From: JBKECF01 sp047974375
GTDB taxonomy: Bacteria > Bacillota > Clostridia > Lachnospirales > CAMZNU01
Assembly (NCBI GenBank): GCA_047974375.1
Contig: JBKECF010000031.1
Coordinates: forward strand, 25,108-89,107
DNA length: 64,000 nt
Direction: 5' to 3'
Position numbers and translations under genes: made by a program. Shown here piece after piece: positions 1-9,366 of this stretch. The notes beneath the pieces were generated by a model. That model was not told the origin of the DNA. It worked only from the letters and a program-made list of their open reading frames with translations, and did not search any database. Position 1 is the first letter of the stretch. Every line of letters starts with the position of its first letter.

Positions 1-729
1 TATTTTACAGAAAGAACTAATTTAGACAGTTTTCTTATAATATATACTTTAAGTGGTTCAGGTACATTAAGTTACCTAAAGGGAAATTACCAATTAACTA
101 AAGGTACTATAGCATACATCGACTGTAAACACTATAATTTTTATAAGTGTGACACTTCAACAAACTGGGAGTTTTTGTGGTTACATTGCAACGGCAAAAG
201 CGCACAAGGATATTACGACATATTCATTAAATTAAATTTTAGAGTCTTGAATAATATAAATACCTTTCTTGTGGAAAATAATTTACGTAGAATCCTCTCT
301 CTTACACAAAAGAAAGATGTATATTCCGATATAATAGTTTCCAACTTAATAACTAATCTGCTTACAGAATTTCTAATTAAAAATAGCACTGAAACATTCG
401 AAATAAAAGTAGCACCAGATTATATTAAAACCTTACTAGGTATTATTGATAAATCTTATAATAAAGAACTATCTTTAAATTATTTATCAACAGAAATCGG
501 AGTAAGTAAGTTTCATTTATCTAGAGAATTTAAACGATATATTGGAGTATCTTTAAAGGAATACATTATTATAACTAGATTAAACAAATCCAAAGATTAT
601 TTAAGATATTCAGGTGCTACTATTGAAGATATTTCTTATAAATGCGGATTCAACAGCGTTAACCATTACATTAATATGTTCAAATCACGAGAAGGTATAA
701 CCCCACTCCAATACAGAAAAAAATGGTAA
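1..729 (+). CDS. AraC-family transcriptional regulator, 5' end outside window
   Basis: The frame is open from base 1 with no start codon, so the N-terminus lies outside the window; 242 residues are visible. The first part looks like the end of a cupin-type sugar-sensing domain (YTLSGSGTL). The last ~95 residues form the double helix-turn-helix of AraC/XylS proteins: a first helix region around LSTEIGVSKFHLSREFKR, and a second with the family signature IEDISYKCGFNSVNHYINMF and a PLQYR ending. It lies on the same strand just before a sugar ABC importer and a glycosidase, so it probably senses the imported sugar and controls those genes (inference from context). A TTG at 175 could be read as a start, but the upstream frame is clearly coding. 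Confidence 0.88.
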   Translation, partial: YFTERTNLDSFLIIYTLSGSGTLSYLKGNYQLTKGTIAYIDCKHYNFYKCDTSTNWEFLWLHCNGKSAQGYYDIFIKLNFRVLNNINTFLVENNLRRILSLTQKKDVYSDIIVSNLITNLLTEFLIKNSTETFEIKVAPDYIKTLLGIIDKSYNKELSLNYLSTEIGVSKFHLSREFKRYIGVSLKEYIIITRLNKSKDYLRYSGATIEDISYKCGFNSVNHYINMFKSREGITPLQYRKKW

Positions 730-1045
730 TGCTTTATGCAATTAAGTTTAATTATTTTATAGAAATGCCATTTGGTGCAATAAAATTAAAATACAAGTAT
801 CCGTTAGTACAATGATAATTCTTTAGCCTAAAATTACACTACTCATAAAAAACTACAGCAATATACCTTAACTTTTTAGCAATAAAATTTATTTACAACA
901 AAACATTTTATTATTAGAATAAAATTATTAAAAATTACTATCTTATGCATAGATATATGAATTTTAATCGCATTATTTGCAACTAACAACTTAGTTAATA
1001 TAATTATAATATTTATAATTACCGAATTTTAAGTAGGAGGTTAAC
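730..1045. promoter_or_regulatory. 316-base intergenic region with small inverted repeat
   Basis: There is no gene here. The stretch is very AT-rich and shows no clear terminator after the AraC gene. A perfect inverted repeat, AACTAA-CAAC-TTAGTT, lies at 981-996, about 50 bases before the importer's start, followed by a TATAAT at 1005-1010. The repeat is a candidate operator for the neighbouring AraC regulator. No well-spaced -35 box was found, which is common for activator-dependent promoters. Confidence 0.35.
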
Positions 1046-2590
1046 ATGAAATATAACGTAAAAGCTCTTTTAGCGCCAATTATAGCATTAGTAGTAGTCT
1101 TTTCTGGATGTAACGATAAAGAAAAAAAATCCGGAAATGATAGTAATACAAATGTTGAAAGTGAAAACAAATCAAATTTATACGATGGCGATTTAACTTA
1201 CAAAGGTGATATTACGGTATACGCTCAGGCATATCAGCCTGTAGAACCTACCGAGGAAAATCCCAATCCACCAACTGCCTTAAAAAGCATTGCCAAAAAA
1301 TACGAAGAACTACATCCGGAAATAAATATAGATTTTTTAACCACTGTTACAGGTGATGATTATATTACATGGTTAAAAACAAAAATGTCAGCAGGTGAAG
1401 CTCCCGATGTTGTGTGGGCACAAGGCACGGACTTGAAAGGCGGTACATATCCAAAAGGATCAATGATTGACCTAGCCCCTATTTTTGAAGAATATCCAAA
1501 CACTTACATAGGAGGCAATGAAAAATGGATAGACACATTTACACCATCTATATATGAACAACTTCCAGACGAAAATGGATCTGTATGGCAACTTAATGCA
1601 GACTATGTTGCCACAGCAGTAGTCTATAACAAAGAAATGTTTGCTAAGGCTGATATAACAAATTTACCAACTACTTGGGAAGAATTTAATGTAGTATGCG
1701 ATAAATTAATGGCTACAGGAATAATCCCATACAGCTATTCAATGTCAAATAAATATGAGTCATCTGATAGAATGTCTTGGCTAGCTAGATTATTTTATTC
1801 AAATTATTATGCAGATGAATTTCAAGAAATGGCAGTGCAAGGAAGTGAAATTTCTTTAACACCTATTGAAATTGCCGTTGCTTTTAAAAATGGTTTGTAC
1901 GATGTTAAGGACCCTAAATATTTAGGTTGGTGGGAATATATGAAAGAAAAAGAAACTCAATACATGCCATCTGATTTTATAAGTGCAACTAATGATAATT
2001 TATTTACTTTTAATATGTTTGTAAATAAAAATATTGCAATGTACTTTGACGGAAGCTGGGCTAAAAGAGATTTACCTGCCGCTAATTTAGATTTTGAATA
2101 TGGTATGTTTTCCTTTCCACATCCAACATCTAATGACGATAAGTACGCAACAGACTTCAACTCTACAAATGCTATAGGTGGACCTTCTGGTGCATTTCAA
2201 TTTTCTATAGTATCAAATAGAGGAAATAAAACCCTTACAGATGATAAACTTGAAGCGTGTATAGATTGGCTAATGTACATATCTACTCCAGAAAATAACT
2301 CCACTATAGTAAATGACTTAGGAAGCTTTATTCCAACAATTGTCGGCGCTACTGCTGGTCCAGATTCTAAAGCCATAATAGATAGTTTAGATAATAAGCA
2401 GCAAACTTTAGACGGAGGTGTATGTGTTACGGTAGCTTATTTAGATGCATACTACAGAATTTACCAACAATACTTATCTGGTGCTATTACAATTAAAGAG
2501 GCACGAGAACAATTAGCACCTGAAGCGGAAATTATGGTTAATGAGGTTATTGATAATTATCAGGGAGATATTAGCCAATTCTTAAAATAA
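1046..2590 (+). CDS. Sugar ABC transporter substrate-binding lipoprotein
   Basis: 514 residues, the usual length for family-1 extracellular solute-binding proteins of large oligosaccharide importers. The signal peptide (hydrophobic residues 7-20) ends in a lipobox, VVFSGC, so Cys22 is the likely lipid-modified residue that anchors the protein outside the membrane. Then come a Ser/Asn-rich linker and the binding fold, with typical segments such as AGEAPDVVWAQGTD, a mid-protein NLPTTWEEF motif and an aromatic-rich groove. The start at 1046 has a strong SD (AGGAGG, 1034-1039). Two permease genes follow, but no ATPase is encoded here, so a shared ATPase such as MsmK/UgpC encoded elsewhere probably powers the importer (known for this family). 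The substrate is unknown; the adjacent glycosidase suggests an oligosaccharide. Confidence 0.92.
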   Translation: MKYNVKALLAPIIALVVVFSGCNDKEKKSGNDSNTNVESENKSNLYDGDLTYKGDITVYAQAYQPVEPTEENPNPPTALKSIAKKYEELHPEINIDFLTTVTGDDYITWLKTKMSAGEAPDVVWAQGTDLKGGTYPKGSMIDLAPIFEEYPNTYIGGNEKWIDTFTPSIYEQLPDENGSVWQLNADYVATAVVYNKEMFAKADITNLPTTWEEFNVVCDKLMATGIIPYSYSMSNKYESSDRMSWLARLFYSNYYADEFQEMAVQGSEISLTPIEIAVAFKNGLYDVKDPKYLGWWEYMKEKETQYMPSDFISATNDNLFTFNMFVNKNIAMYFDGSWAKRDLPAANLDFEYGMFSFPHPTSNDDKYATDFNSTNAIGGPSGAFQFSIVSNRGNKTLTDDKLEACIDWLMYISTPENNSTIVNDLGSFIPTIVGATAGPDSKAIIDSLDNKQQTLDGGVCVTVAYLDAYYRIYQQYLSGAITIKEAREQLAPEAEIMVNEVIDNYQGDISQFLK

Positions 2591-2602
2591 AATATAATTA
2601 TA

Positions 2603-2637
2603 AACCCCATAGCTAAAAAAATGAAAGCTTTGGGGTT
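2603..2637 (+). terminator. Intercistronic hairpin after solute-binding gene
   Basis: AACCCCATAGCT (2603-2614) pairs with AGCTTTGGGGTT (2626-2637) with one mismatch. No T-tract follows, so it is more likely a partial terminator or an mRNA-stabilising stem. Such stems commonly let the binding protein be made in excess over the permeases. Confidence 0.6.
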
Positions 2638-2669
2638 CGTATAAAATCTTTATATTTTGGAGGTGCATT

Positions 2670-3560
2670 TTGAAAAACGGATTAAACAATACAAATTATC
2701 AAATTTTTTATGCAATTTTATTTCTTTTACCAACAATACTAATTCTATTAAGCTTTTCCTATTTACCAACTTTTAGTGCTATATATTTTTCCTTTACAGA
2801 ATGGGACGGATTTTTTAACCCTAAATTTATTGGCCTGAAAAATTATATTCAGCTAATTAATGATCCTATATTTTGGAAGTCCCTTAAAAACGTTCTTTAT
2901 TGGGGGTTAGGTAGTGGTATAGTTACTATGATAGCACCATTTATATGTGCCGAACTAATTATTTCTTGTAAAAATAAGAAGTCGCAATATTTTTTCAGAT
3001 CTGCTTTTGTATTACCTATGGTAGTTCCCACTATAGTAATACTTCAAATTTGGCAATTTATTTACAGCCCAGAAATCGGGCTTTTAAATCAATTATTAGT
3101 AAACCTAGACTTGGGTGATTTAGGAAAAAATTGGTTAGGTGATCCTACTTGGGTTGTTCCATCTCTTATTTTCATGGGTTTCCCTTGGATATCTGGACTA
3201 AATTTATTATTATTTTACGCCGGTTTACAGGGCATACCTGGAGATGTAAAAGAATATGCAAAAATCGACGGCTGCGTGGGCTTAAAAAGAATTTCAAAAA
3301 TTGATATTCCCTTAATACGAGGTCAAATTAGATTAGTATTAATTTTAACTTTAATAGGCGTTTTACAAAATACAACAACACCTTTACTTATGACTAACGG
3401 AGGCCCTGGATACTCCTCGTATGTTCCTGGACTTTATATGTATTTTAAAGCTTTTAAAGAAAGTAAATTTGGATACGCCTCGGCAATAGCCACAATAATG
3501 TTTTTATTAATTTTAATTTTCACTTTCATAGCCAACAAAATAAGCAAAGAAAAGGAATAG
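2670..3560 (+). CDS. Sugar ABC transporter permease (MalF/UgpA type)
   Basis: 296 residues with six hydrophobic segments. The start is a TTG at 2670, fixed by the SD GGAGGTG ten bases upstream. The BPD_transp_1 signature, the EAA loop that contacts the ATPase, is visible at about residues 190-212 (VKEYAKIDGC...IDIPLI). The N-terminal segment FTEWDGFFNPKFIGLKNYIQL is typical of carbohydrate uptake-1 family permeases. It sits between the binding protein and the second permease, 8 bases from the latter, in one operon. It forms the membrane channel together with the next gene product. Confidence 0.92.
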   Translation: MKNGLNNTNYQIFYAILFLLPTILILLSFSYLPTFSAIYFSFTEWDGFFNPKFIGLKNYIQLINDPIFWKSLKNVLYWGLGSGIVTMIAPFICAELIISCKNKKSQYFFRSAFVLPMVVPTIVILQIWQFIYSPEIGLLNQLLVNLDLGDLGKNWLGDPTWVVPSLIFMGFPWISGLNLLLFYAGLQGIPGDVKEYAKIDGCVGLKRISKIDIPLIRGQIRLVLILTLIGVLQNTTTPLLMTNGGPGYSSYVPGLYMYFKAFKESKFGYASAIATIMFLLILIFTFIANKISKEKE

Positions 3561-3568
3561 GAGGTTCT

Positions 3569-4402
3569 ATGTCTAAAAAAAGAATAAATAAATTATCAAT
3601 ATTAACTTACCTATGCCTATTTATTTTAGGTTTTTTAACTTTTTACCCTTTAATTTTTACTATCTTAACCTCATTTAAAGACAACGAACAATTTTTCAAA
3701 TCCTTTTGGGGATTTCCAAACCCTTTAGTTTTAGGAAATTACAGAAATGCATTCCAAAGTTTATTACCCTATATTTTTAACAGTTTCTATATCGCCGCTG
3801 TTAGTATTCTATTAATTTTAGTATCCACAAGTTTATCTGCCTATGCTTTTGCCAGATTAACATTTCCTTTTAAAGAAAAAATTTTTGCAGCTATACTTGC
3901 ATTAATGATGATACCTGGTATGCTACAATTAATTCCAAGATTTCAACTTTTAATTAGTTATGGTTTACTAAATACATACTCTGGAATTATAATAGGTTAT
4001 GTGGCATCAGCCCAAACTATGGCAATATTTATAATTCGTAGTTTTTTAGACTCTCAACCTGAAGAATTATACGAAGCAGCAAGAATTGATGGCGCGACAG
4101 AAGTAAGAACATTTACAAACATTGCACTACCACTTTTAAAACCAGTTCTAGGAACAGTTGCCATAATCAATCTATTAACAATATGGAATGATTATTTATG
4201 GCCGTTAGTTGTAACGTCCGATGAAAATTTATTTACAATGGCTTTAGGCCTCTTAAAATACACATCTTCATTTGGAAATACAACTCTATACGGCCCTATG
4301 TTTGCTGGCTACGTAGTAGCCTCATTGCCTCTAGTTATTTTATTTTTATTTTTTATGGACTATTTTATGGAGGGACTTACAGCCGGTGCAGTTAAAATGT
4401 AA
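3569..4402 (+). CDS. Sugar ABC transporter permease (MalG/UgpE type)
   Basis: 277 residues, six membrane helices. The EAA motif is ELYEAARIDGATEVRTF with ALPLLKP after it, diagnostic of the second permease of carbohydrate importers. The protein starts with a cytoplasmic Lys/Arg-rich tail and a long first helix. It starts 8 bases after the preceding permease gene with its own SD (GGAGG). The C-terminus ending in GLTAGAVKM is characteristic of this subfamily. With the upstream permease it forms the heterodimeric translocation pore. The glycosidase gene follows after 35 bases in the same direction. Confidence 0.93.
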   Translation: MSKKRINKLSILTYLCLFILGFLTFYPLIFTILTSFKDNEQFFKSFWGFPNPLVLGNYRNAFQSLLPYIFNSFYIAAVSILLILVSTSLSAYAFARLTFPFKEKIFAAILALMMIPGMLQLIPRFQLLISYGLLNTYSGIIIGYVASAQTMAIFIIRSFLDSQPEELYEAARIDGATEVRTFTNIALPLLKPVLGTVAIINLLTIWNDYLWPLVVTSDENLFTMALGLLKYTSSFGNTTLYGPMFAGYVVASLPLVILFLFFMDYFMEGLTAGAVKM

Positions 4403-4437
4403 ATCTACTACAATATTTAATGTGAAGGAGAAAAGAT

Positions 4438-7400
4438 ATGCTTTACAAAAACCAAGAACTAACCAAAGAACTATTTAAAAACCCAAGCGCTGAATATAGA
4501 GGCACACCTTTCTTTTCATGGAACTGTAAAGTAACAAAAGAATTATTAAGTAAAGAAATTGACGACCTTAAGGAAATGGGCATGGGCGGATTCCACATTC
4601 ATAGTAGAACGGGATTAGATATAAAATACTTAAGCGATGAATTTATGGAATTAGTTAAATACGCTAATGAAAAAGGTAAAGACAATAATATGCTTACATG
4701 GCTATATGATGAAGATAGATGGCCCTCTGGTGCAGCCGGCGGTTTAGTTACTAAAGACGAAAAGTATAGAAGTAGATTTTTAATCTTTACTCCAAATAAA
4801 GACCGTGAAGAAAGCAATAGCATTAAATTCGATTCCTCTAGCCGTGCCCAAAGAGGAAGTAAAAGAGAACTATTGGGAAAATATGAAATAAATATAAAAA
4901 ATGGATACCTATACGACTATAGAAGACTTGGTGAAGGTGAAAAAGTAAATGGCGAAACTTGGTATGCATATTTGGAAATTGCAGGAACAAGTCCATGGTT
5001 TAATAATGAAACTTATTTAAACACATTAGATAAAAAAGCTGTAGAACGTTTTATAGAAGAAACCCACGAAAAATATTTTAAAGCAATAGGGAGTGAGTTT
5101 GAAAAGTCCATACCTGCAATATTTACCGACGAACCACAATTCACACACAAGGACAACCTAGGCTTTGCTAATGAAAAAAAAGATATAGCATTACCATATA
5201 CAGACGATTTTCATAAAACTTATAAGGAATTATATAAAAATGATTTTTTGGATTATTTACCGGAAATTATTTGGGACTTACCAGACAACAAAATTTCAGT
5301 AGCTAGATATCGCTACCATGAACATATAAGCGAAATATTTACAAATGCTTTTGCTGATACTGTAGGCACGTGGTGTAAAAATCACAACATAATGCTTACA
5401 GGGCATATGATGGAAGAACCAACATTGGAATCCCAAACTAGGGCTTTAGGTGAAACAATGCGCGCCTATAGGTCATTTCAATTACCTGGAATTGATATTC
5501 TCTGCGATCATAGAGAATATTCTACAGCCAAACAAGCCCAATCAGCTTCACATCAATATGGATGCCCAGGGGTATTAAGCGAACTATATGGTGTTACAAA
5601 TTGGGACTTCGATTTTAGAGGTCATAAACTACAAGGAGATTGGCAAGCGGCTCTCGGTGTAACAACTAGGGTTCACCATCTAACTTGGATGTCTATGGCA
5701 GGCGAAGCAAAAAGAGATTACCCTGCTTCCATCGGCTATCAATCTCCATGGTACAAAGAGTACTCCTACGTAGAAAATCATTTCGCACGAGTTAATACAG
5801 CACTTACTCGTGGCAAAGCTAAAGTTAACATAGGAGTAATACACCCAATCGAATCATACTGGCTATACTTTGGCCCAGATGAACAAAGCAGCAATAAAAG
5901 GTCAGATTTAGAAAATAATTTTGACGATATAATTAATTGGCTAATTTTCGGACAAATGGATTTCGACTTTATATCAGAGTCTTTATTGCCTAATTTATAT
6001 AAAAAATCAAATAATAAATTCCTAGTCGGTGAAATGAGTTACGATGTAATATTAGTACCTAATTGTATTACTTTACGTAAAACAACGCTAAACGCCCTAG
6101 AAGAATTCAATAGCACAGGAGGAAAGGTAATTTTTTTAGGTGACTATCCACAATTTATAGATGCTAGCCATAGTACTAAAGATATATTCACGTCATACCC
6201 ATTACTACCATTTACTAGAGGCGAAATTATTAACACTTTAGAAGAATACAGAGAAATAAGTGTAAAAGATGAAAAAGGCAGATTACGAGATGATTTAATT
6301 TATCAAATTCGATGGGAAAAAGATGAAAGATGGCTATTCATGTGCCATGGTAAAAAGCCTTTGAACCCTGATGTAGTTGATGTTGAAAAAATAAAAATAG
6401 AGCTAAAGGGCATCTGGTCCCCTACATTGTATAACACTCTAACAGGAGAAATTTCACCCTACCCTGCTTCTATTGAAAATGAAAAAACAATTATAGAGTA
6501 TGAATTTTTTTGTCATGATAGTATTTTATTTAATTTAAGACACGAAACCCCAAACCCTAACATAGGTACAGTTAATAAAATTTATAAGGAAACTTATGAA
6601 ATACGCAACAAAGTTCCCGTTACACTTACTGAACCTAATGTATTACTATTAGATATGGCTGAATTTTCTTTTGATAACAGTAAATGGCAAGAAAATGAAG
6701 AAATCTTACGAATTGATAATATTTTTAGGGAAAAATTAAACTATCCTCTTCGTATGGAAGCATTAGAACAACCTTGGGTAACTAGGGAAAAGTTAGATTA
6801 TGACCACACCTTAAGTTTAAGGTTTACCATAGAATCTGAAATCAATGTTAAAAATCCATCTATAGCTTTAGAAAATCCAGAACTTATTGAAATAATAGTT
6901 AATGGTAGCAAAATAAACAATGAAGTAAACGGCTGGTTTGTGGACCAATGTATAAAAACCATCCCACTGCCAGAATTGCCTAAAGGAAAATCTGTTATTG
7001 TATTAAATATTAAATATAACAAAAAAACAAATATTGAATGGTGTTATTTGCTTGGATATTTTGGCGTAGAAGTTAATGGTTCAAGGGCAAAAATAATTGA
7101 ACCAGTTAAAGAGCTATCCTTTGGCGACTGGACAAAACAAGGTCTACCTTTTTACGCCGGAAATGTAACCTACCATTGCCCTACAAATATTGAGAACAAA
7201 TCAGCAATGACTGTTGAAGTCCCTCAATTCAGAAACCCTCTACTTAAAATAGAAAATACAGGGGATATAATCGCATATGCTCCTTACGAAGTAGAGCTTA
7301 AGGCCGAAAAAACAATAGATATAACAGCTTACGGAAATAGGATAAATAGTTTTGGAGCAATACACAATTGCGATAAATCTGCTCACTGGTTTGGTCCTAA

Positions 7401-7488
7401 CGGATGGAGAACCGAGGGTAAAAAATGGTCCTATGAATACCAACTTGCAGAAACAGGGATTTTAATTAGCCCTAGGTTTAAAATTTAA
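4438..7488 (+). CDS. Large glycosidase, GH106-like (putative alpha-L-rhamnosidase)
   Basis: 1016 residues with no signal peptide, so the enzyme is expected to be cytoplasmic and to act on imported oligosaccharides. The N-terminal barrel carries segments I associate with GH106-like enzymes: GTPFFSWNCK, MGMGGFHIHSRTGL (~50-65) and YDEDRWPSGAAGG (~83-95). Further acidic motifs, IFTDEPQF (~225) and VLSELYGV (~380), are candidates for catalytic or metal-binding residues. The C-terminal third is rich in beta strands, like a jelly-roll accessory domain, and ends in a Trp-rich segment. It is last in the importer operon and has an SD (GAAGGAG) at 4426-4432. The family assignment rests on motif memory; specificity for rhamnose is not proven, and a related retaining or inverting glycosidase family is possible. 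Confidence 0.75.
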   Translation: MLYKNQELTKELFKNPSAEYRGTPFFSWNCKVTKELLSKEIDDLKEMGMGGFHIHSRTGLDIKYLSDEFMELVKYANEKGKDNNMLTWLYDEDRWPSGAAGGLVTKDEKYRSRFLIFTPNKDREESNSIKFDSSSRAQRGSKRELLGKYEINIKNGYLYDYRRLGEGEKVNGETWYAYLEIAGTSPWFNNETYLNTLDKKAVERFIEETHEKYFKAIGSEFEKSIPAIFTDEPQFTHKDNLGFANEKKDIALPYTDDFHKTYKELYKNDFLDYLPEIIWDLPDNKISVARYRYHEHISEIFTNAFADTVGTWCKNHNIMLTGHMMEEPTLESQTRALGETMRAYRSFQLPGIDILCDHREYSTAKQAQSASHQYGCPGVLSELYGVTNWDFDFRGHKLQGDWQAALGVTTRVHHLTWMSMAGEAKRDYPASIGYQSPWYKEYSYVENHFARVNTALTRGKAKVNIGVIHPIESYWLYFGPDEQSSNKRSDLENNFDDIINWLIFGQMDFDFISESLLPNLYKKSNNKFLVGEMSYDVILVPNCITLRKTTLNALEEFNSTGGKVIFLGDYPQFIDASHSTKDIFTSYPLLPFTRGEIINTLEEYREISVKDEKGRLRDDLIYQIRWEKDERWLFMCHGKKPLNPDVVDVEKIKIELKGIWSPTLYNTLTGEISPYPASIENEKTIIEYEFFCHDSILFNLRHETPNPNIGTVNKIYKETYEIRNKVPVTLTEPNVLLLDMAEFSFDNSKWQENEEILRIDNIFREKLNYPLRMEALEQPWVTREKLDYDHTLSLRFTIESEINVKNPSIALENPELIEIIVNGSKINNEVNGWFVDQCIKTIPLPELPKGKSVIVLNIKYNKKTNIEWCYLLGYFGVEVNGSRAKIIEPVKELSFGDWTKQGLPFYAGNVTYHCPTNIENKSAMTVEVPQFRNPLLKIENTGDIIAYAPYEVELKAEKTIDITAYGNRINSFGAIHNCDKSAHWFGPNGWRTEGKKWSYEYQLAETGILISPRFKI

Positions 7489-7528
7489 AAAATCCAAAGT
7501 TAAATATATTTTAATAGTCAAAAAAATA

Positions 7529-7548
7529 GTGGGGACAACCGTCCCCAC
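7529..7548 (-). terminator. Terminator between convergent operons
   Basis: GTGGGGAC-AACC-GTCCCCAC is a perfect 8-bp GC-rich stem. Read on the minus strand it is followed by TATTTTTTT, so it is a good intrinsic terminator for the minus-strand operon ending at 7555. On the plus strand it may also stop the glycosidase transcript, though no T-tract follows there. Confidence 0.85.
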
Positions 7549-7554
7549 CATTAC

Positions 7555-8376
7555 CTAAAGTCCAATTATATAATCCAAAGCCCTAGCAGTGTTAGTAATT
7601 AGCTGTTCTGGAGCTGTATTATAAGGAGCAAGCTCTGCTGTTATACAATCATTATAACCAATTTCTTTTAAGGCAGATATTAGCGCACTATAATCCATAT
7701 CACCTTCAAGTAAATTTTTAAAGCCTGTTATATTTCCAATGGAAGTATCGAAGTCCTTAATATGCACCTTAGCTATTAAATTCCCTAAAATTCTCACCCA
7801 TTGTTCTGGGAATCCGAATTGCAATACATTTCCAGCGTCGAAATACATTTTTACATAGGGTGAATTTATTTCTTCCAATAGTTGTTTGCATTCGAGAGGG
7901 CTTAGTAAAAATTTATTCCAAACATTCTCCATCGCAATAATAATATTCTTTTTTTCACCATAACCTTTTAATTCATTAAAGGCTTCCTTTGCTCTATTGT
8001 ATACAACATCATAAGAAACTTCCTTAGTTGTACAACCTGGCACAACTAAAACAGCCTTTGCTCCTAAATAACTAGCGCTATCTATCATTTTTTTTACAAT
8101 TAACTTGCCCTTTTCCCTAATGCTTTTATCATTGGAAGATAAAGGATAGGACCAGTGCAGTGAAGTTGAAATACTCGGTATTTCTAAATTATATTTTTTT
8201 GCTAGTTGCAATATTTCCTCGTAGTCTTTTCCCATCATGCCTATAGTTAAGTAATCTGAAGGGCTTTCGCTCATATTTAGCTCAATATTTGAAAAACCAT
8301 TTTTTGAAGCACTTATAAATATTTCTTCAAGAGATAAAGTTGAGTCAAAACACCATGCATTAATACATTTTTTCAT
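7555..8376 (-). CDS. Sugar phosphate isomerase/epimerase (TIM-barrel, AP-endonuclease-2 fold)
   Basis: 273 residues, typical for the xylose-isomerase-like TIM-barrel family (PF01261). Landmarks are the family metal ligands: a Glu in IIAMENVWNKF (~150), Asp/His in MYFDAGNVLQFG (~180) and VHIKDFDTS (~210), and a late Glu in ITAELAPYNT. It starts 17 bases after the oxidoreductase gene with an AGGAGG site and is the last gene of the minus-strand operon. Such enzymes often work with Gfo/Idh/MocA dehydrogenases on keto-sugars or inositols made from a released sugar. The substrate cannot be read from the sequence. Confidence 0.85.
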   Translation of the reverse strand: MKKCINAWCFDSTLSLEEIFISASKNGFSNIELNMSESPSDYLTIGMMGKDYEEILQLAKKYNLEIPSISTSLHWSYPLSSNDKSIREKGKLIVKKMIDSASYLGAKAVLVVPGCTTKEVSYDVVYNRAKEAFNELKGYGEKKNIIIAMENVWNKFLLSPLECKQLLEEINSPYVKMYFDAGNVLQFGFPEQWVRILGNLIAKVHIKDFDTSIGNITGFKNLLEGDMDYSALISALKEIGYNDCITAELAPYNTAPEQLITNTARALDYIIGL

Positions 8377-8393
8377 AAAATCCTCCTATGTGA

Positions 8394-9347
8394 TTAAAAT
8401 TCAGCAAATTCATAAGCCTTTAGAGCTATGTCTAAAGCAAACTTGCCATGTTCTCCCGTAACTTTAGACTTGCCACCGCTTTCTATTGTGTGAATAAAGT
8501 CTTTTAGCATTTCAAAATCCATATCATTTCCAAAGGCATAGCTCCTCGCCTTTTCATTAGCGCCGCCATAAATAATGCCACTTTCTAAAAATGCATCTAC
8601 ACGCAAGCTATCTTTTTCCCCTATAAAATCTATAACTAAGTCGCCCCACATTGGGTAGCCACTTGGTCTATTCCAACTGGTATCTATACTAAATATTGCA
8701 TCATCTTCCAACTTCATTAAAATCAAACCACTATCATCAGTTTCTATATCATGCAACTGCCTACTTATTACAGCAGTTAAATTTTTAATTTTTGGTTGCA
8801 AAATCCAATTAACTATGTCCGCTACATGGACAGTATGGTCTATAACTGAACCTCCACCAGATAATTTTTTCTCCACAAACCAACCACCAGGCATTTGACC
8901 ATGATTTGTAGCTACAATAGACTGTATTTTACCTAGTCTATTGCTTTCAATTATTTTTTTCGCCTCTACTATTGGCGAAGAATACCTTACTGGGAAACAA
9001 ATCATAAGTTCTACATTGTTTTTTTCGCAGGACTTAATCATAATATCCGCATCTTCCATAGTTGTTGCCACAGGCTTTTCAACAATAACATGTAGTTTTT
9101 TTTCAGCTGCCATAACTGTATATTCTTTGTGATAAATATTCTCAGAACATATAAGGGCAATATCACATTGAACTTTCAAAAGCTTTTCTACATTTGTGTA
9201 CAAATCGATTGCAAATTCCTTAGACATTTTTTCGGATTTTTTCAAATCTTTGTCGTAAACCCCAATTATTTCTACATTAAGTTTTAAAAGGGATTTTATG
9301 TAACTAACTACGTGCATATGTGCACAGCCTAAAATACAAACTTTCAA
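8394..9347 (-). CDS. Gfo/Idh/MocA-family NAD(P)-dependent oxidoreductase
   Basis: 317 residues. The Rossmann fold starts at the N-terminus (VCILGCAHMHVVSYI); the second residue of the usual GxGxxG is replaced (GCAHMH), a variation seen in this family. The diagnostic EKP motif is in HVIVEKPVATT (~90), with the catalytic Lys. A GGGSVIDHTVHVADIVNW segment (~165-182) supplies the HxxD/H dyad typical of the C-terminal alpha/beta domain. The gene lies between the lone C-terminal-domain gene (9367-9828) and the isomerase gene. Likely reaction: reversible oxidation of a sugar or cyclitol hydroxyl. Confidence 0.9.
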   Translation of the reverse strand: MKVCILGCAHMHVVSYIKSLLKLNVEIIGVYDKDLKKSEKMSKEFAIDLYTNVEKLLKVQCDIALICSENIYHKEYTVMAAEKKLHVIVEKPVATTMEDADIMIKSCEKNNVELMICFPVRYSSPIVEAKKIIESNRLGKIQSIVATNHGQMPGGWFVEKKLSGGGSVIDHTVHVADIVNWILQPKIKNLTAVISRQLHDIETDDSGLILMKLEDDAIFSIDTSWNRPSGYPMWGDLVIDFIGEKDSLRVDAFLESGIIYGGANEKARSYAFGNDMDFEMLKDFIHTIESGGKSKVTGEHGKFALDIALKAYEFAEF

Positions 9348-9366
9348 AATAGCACCTCCTATTTTT

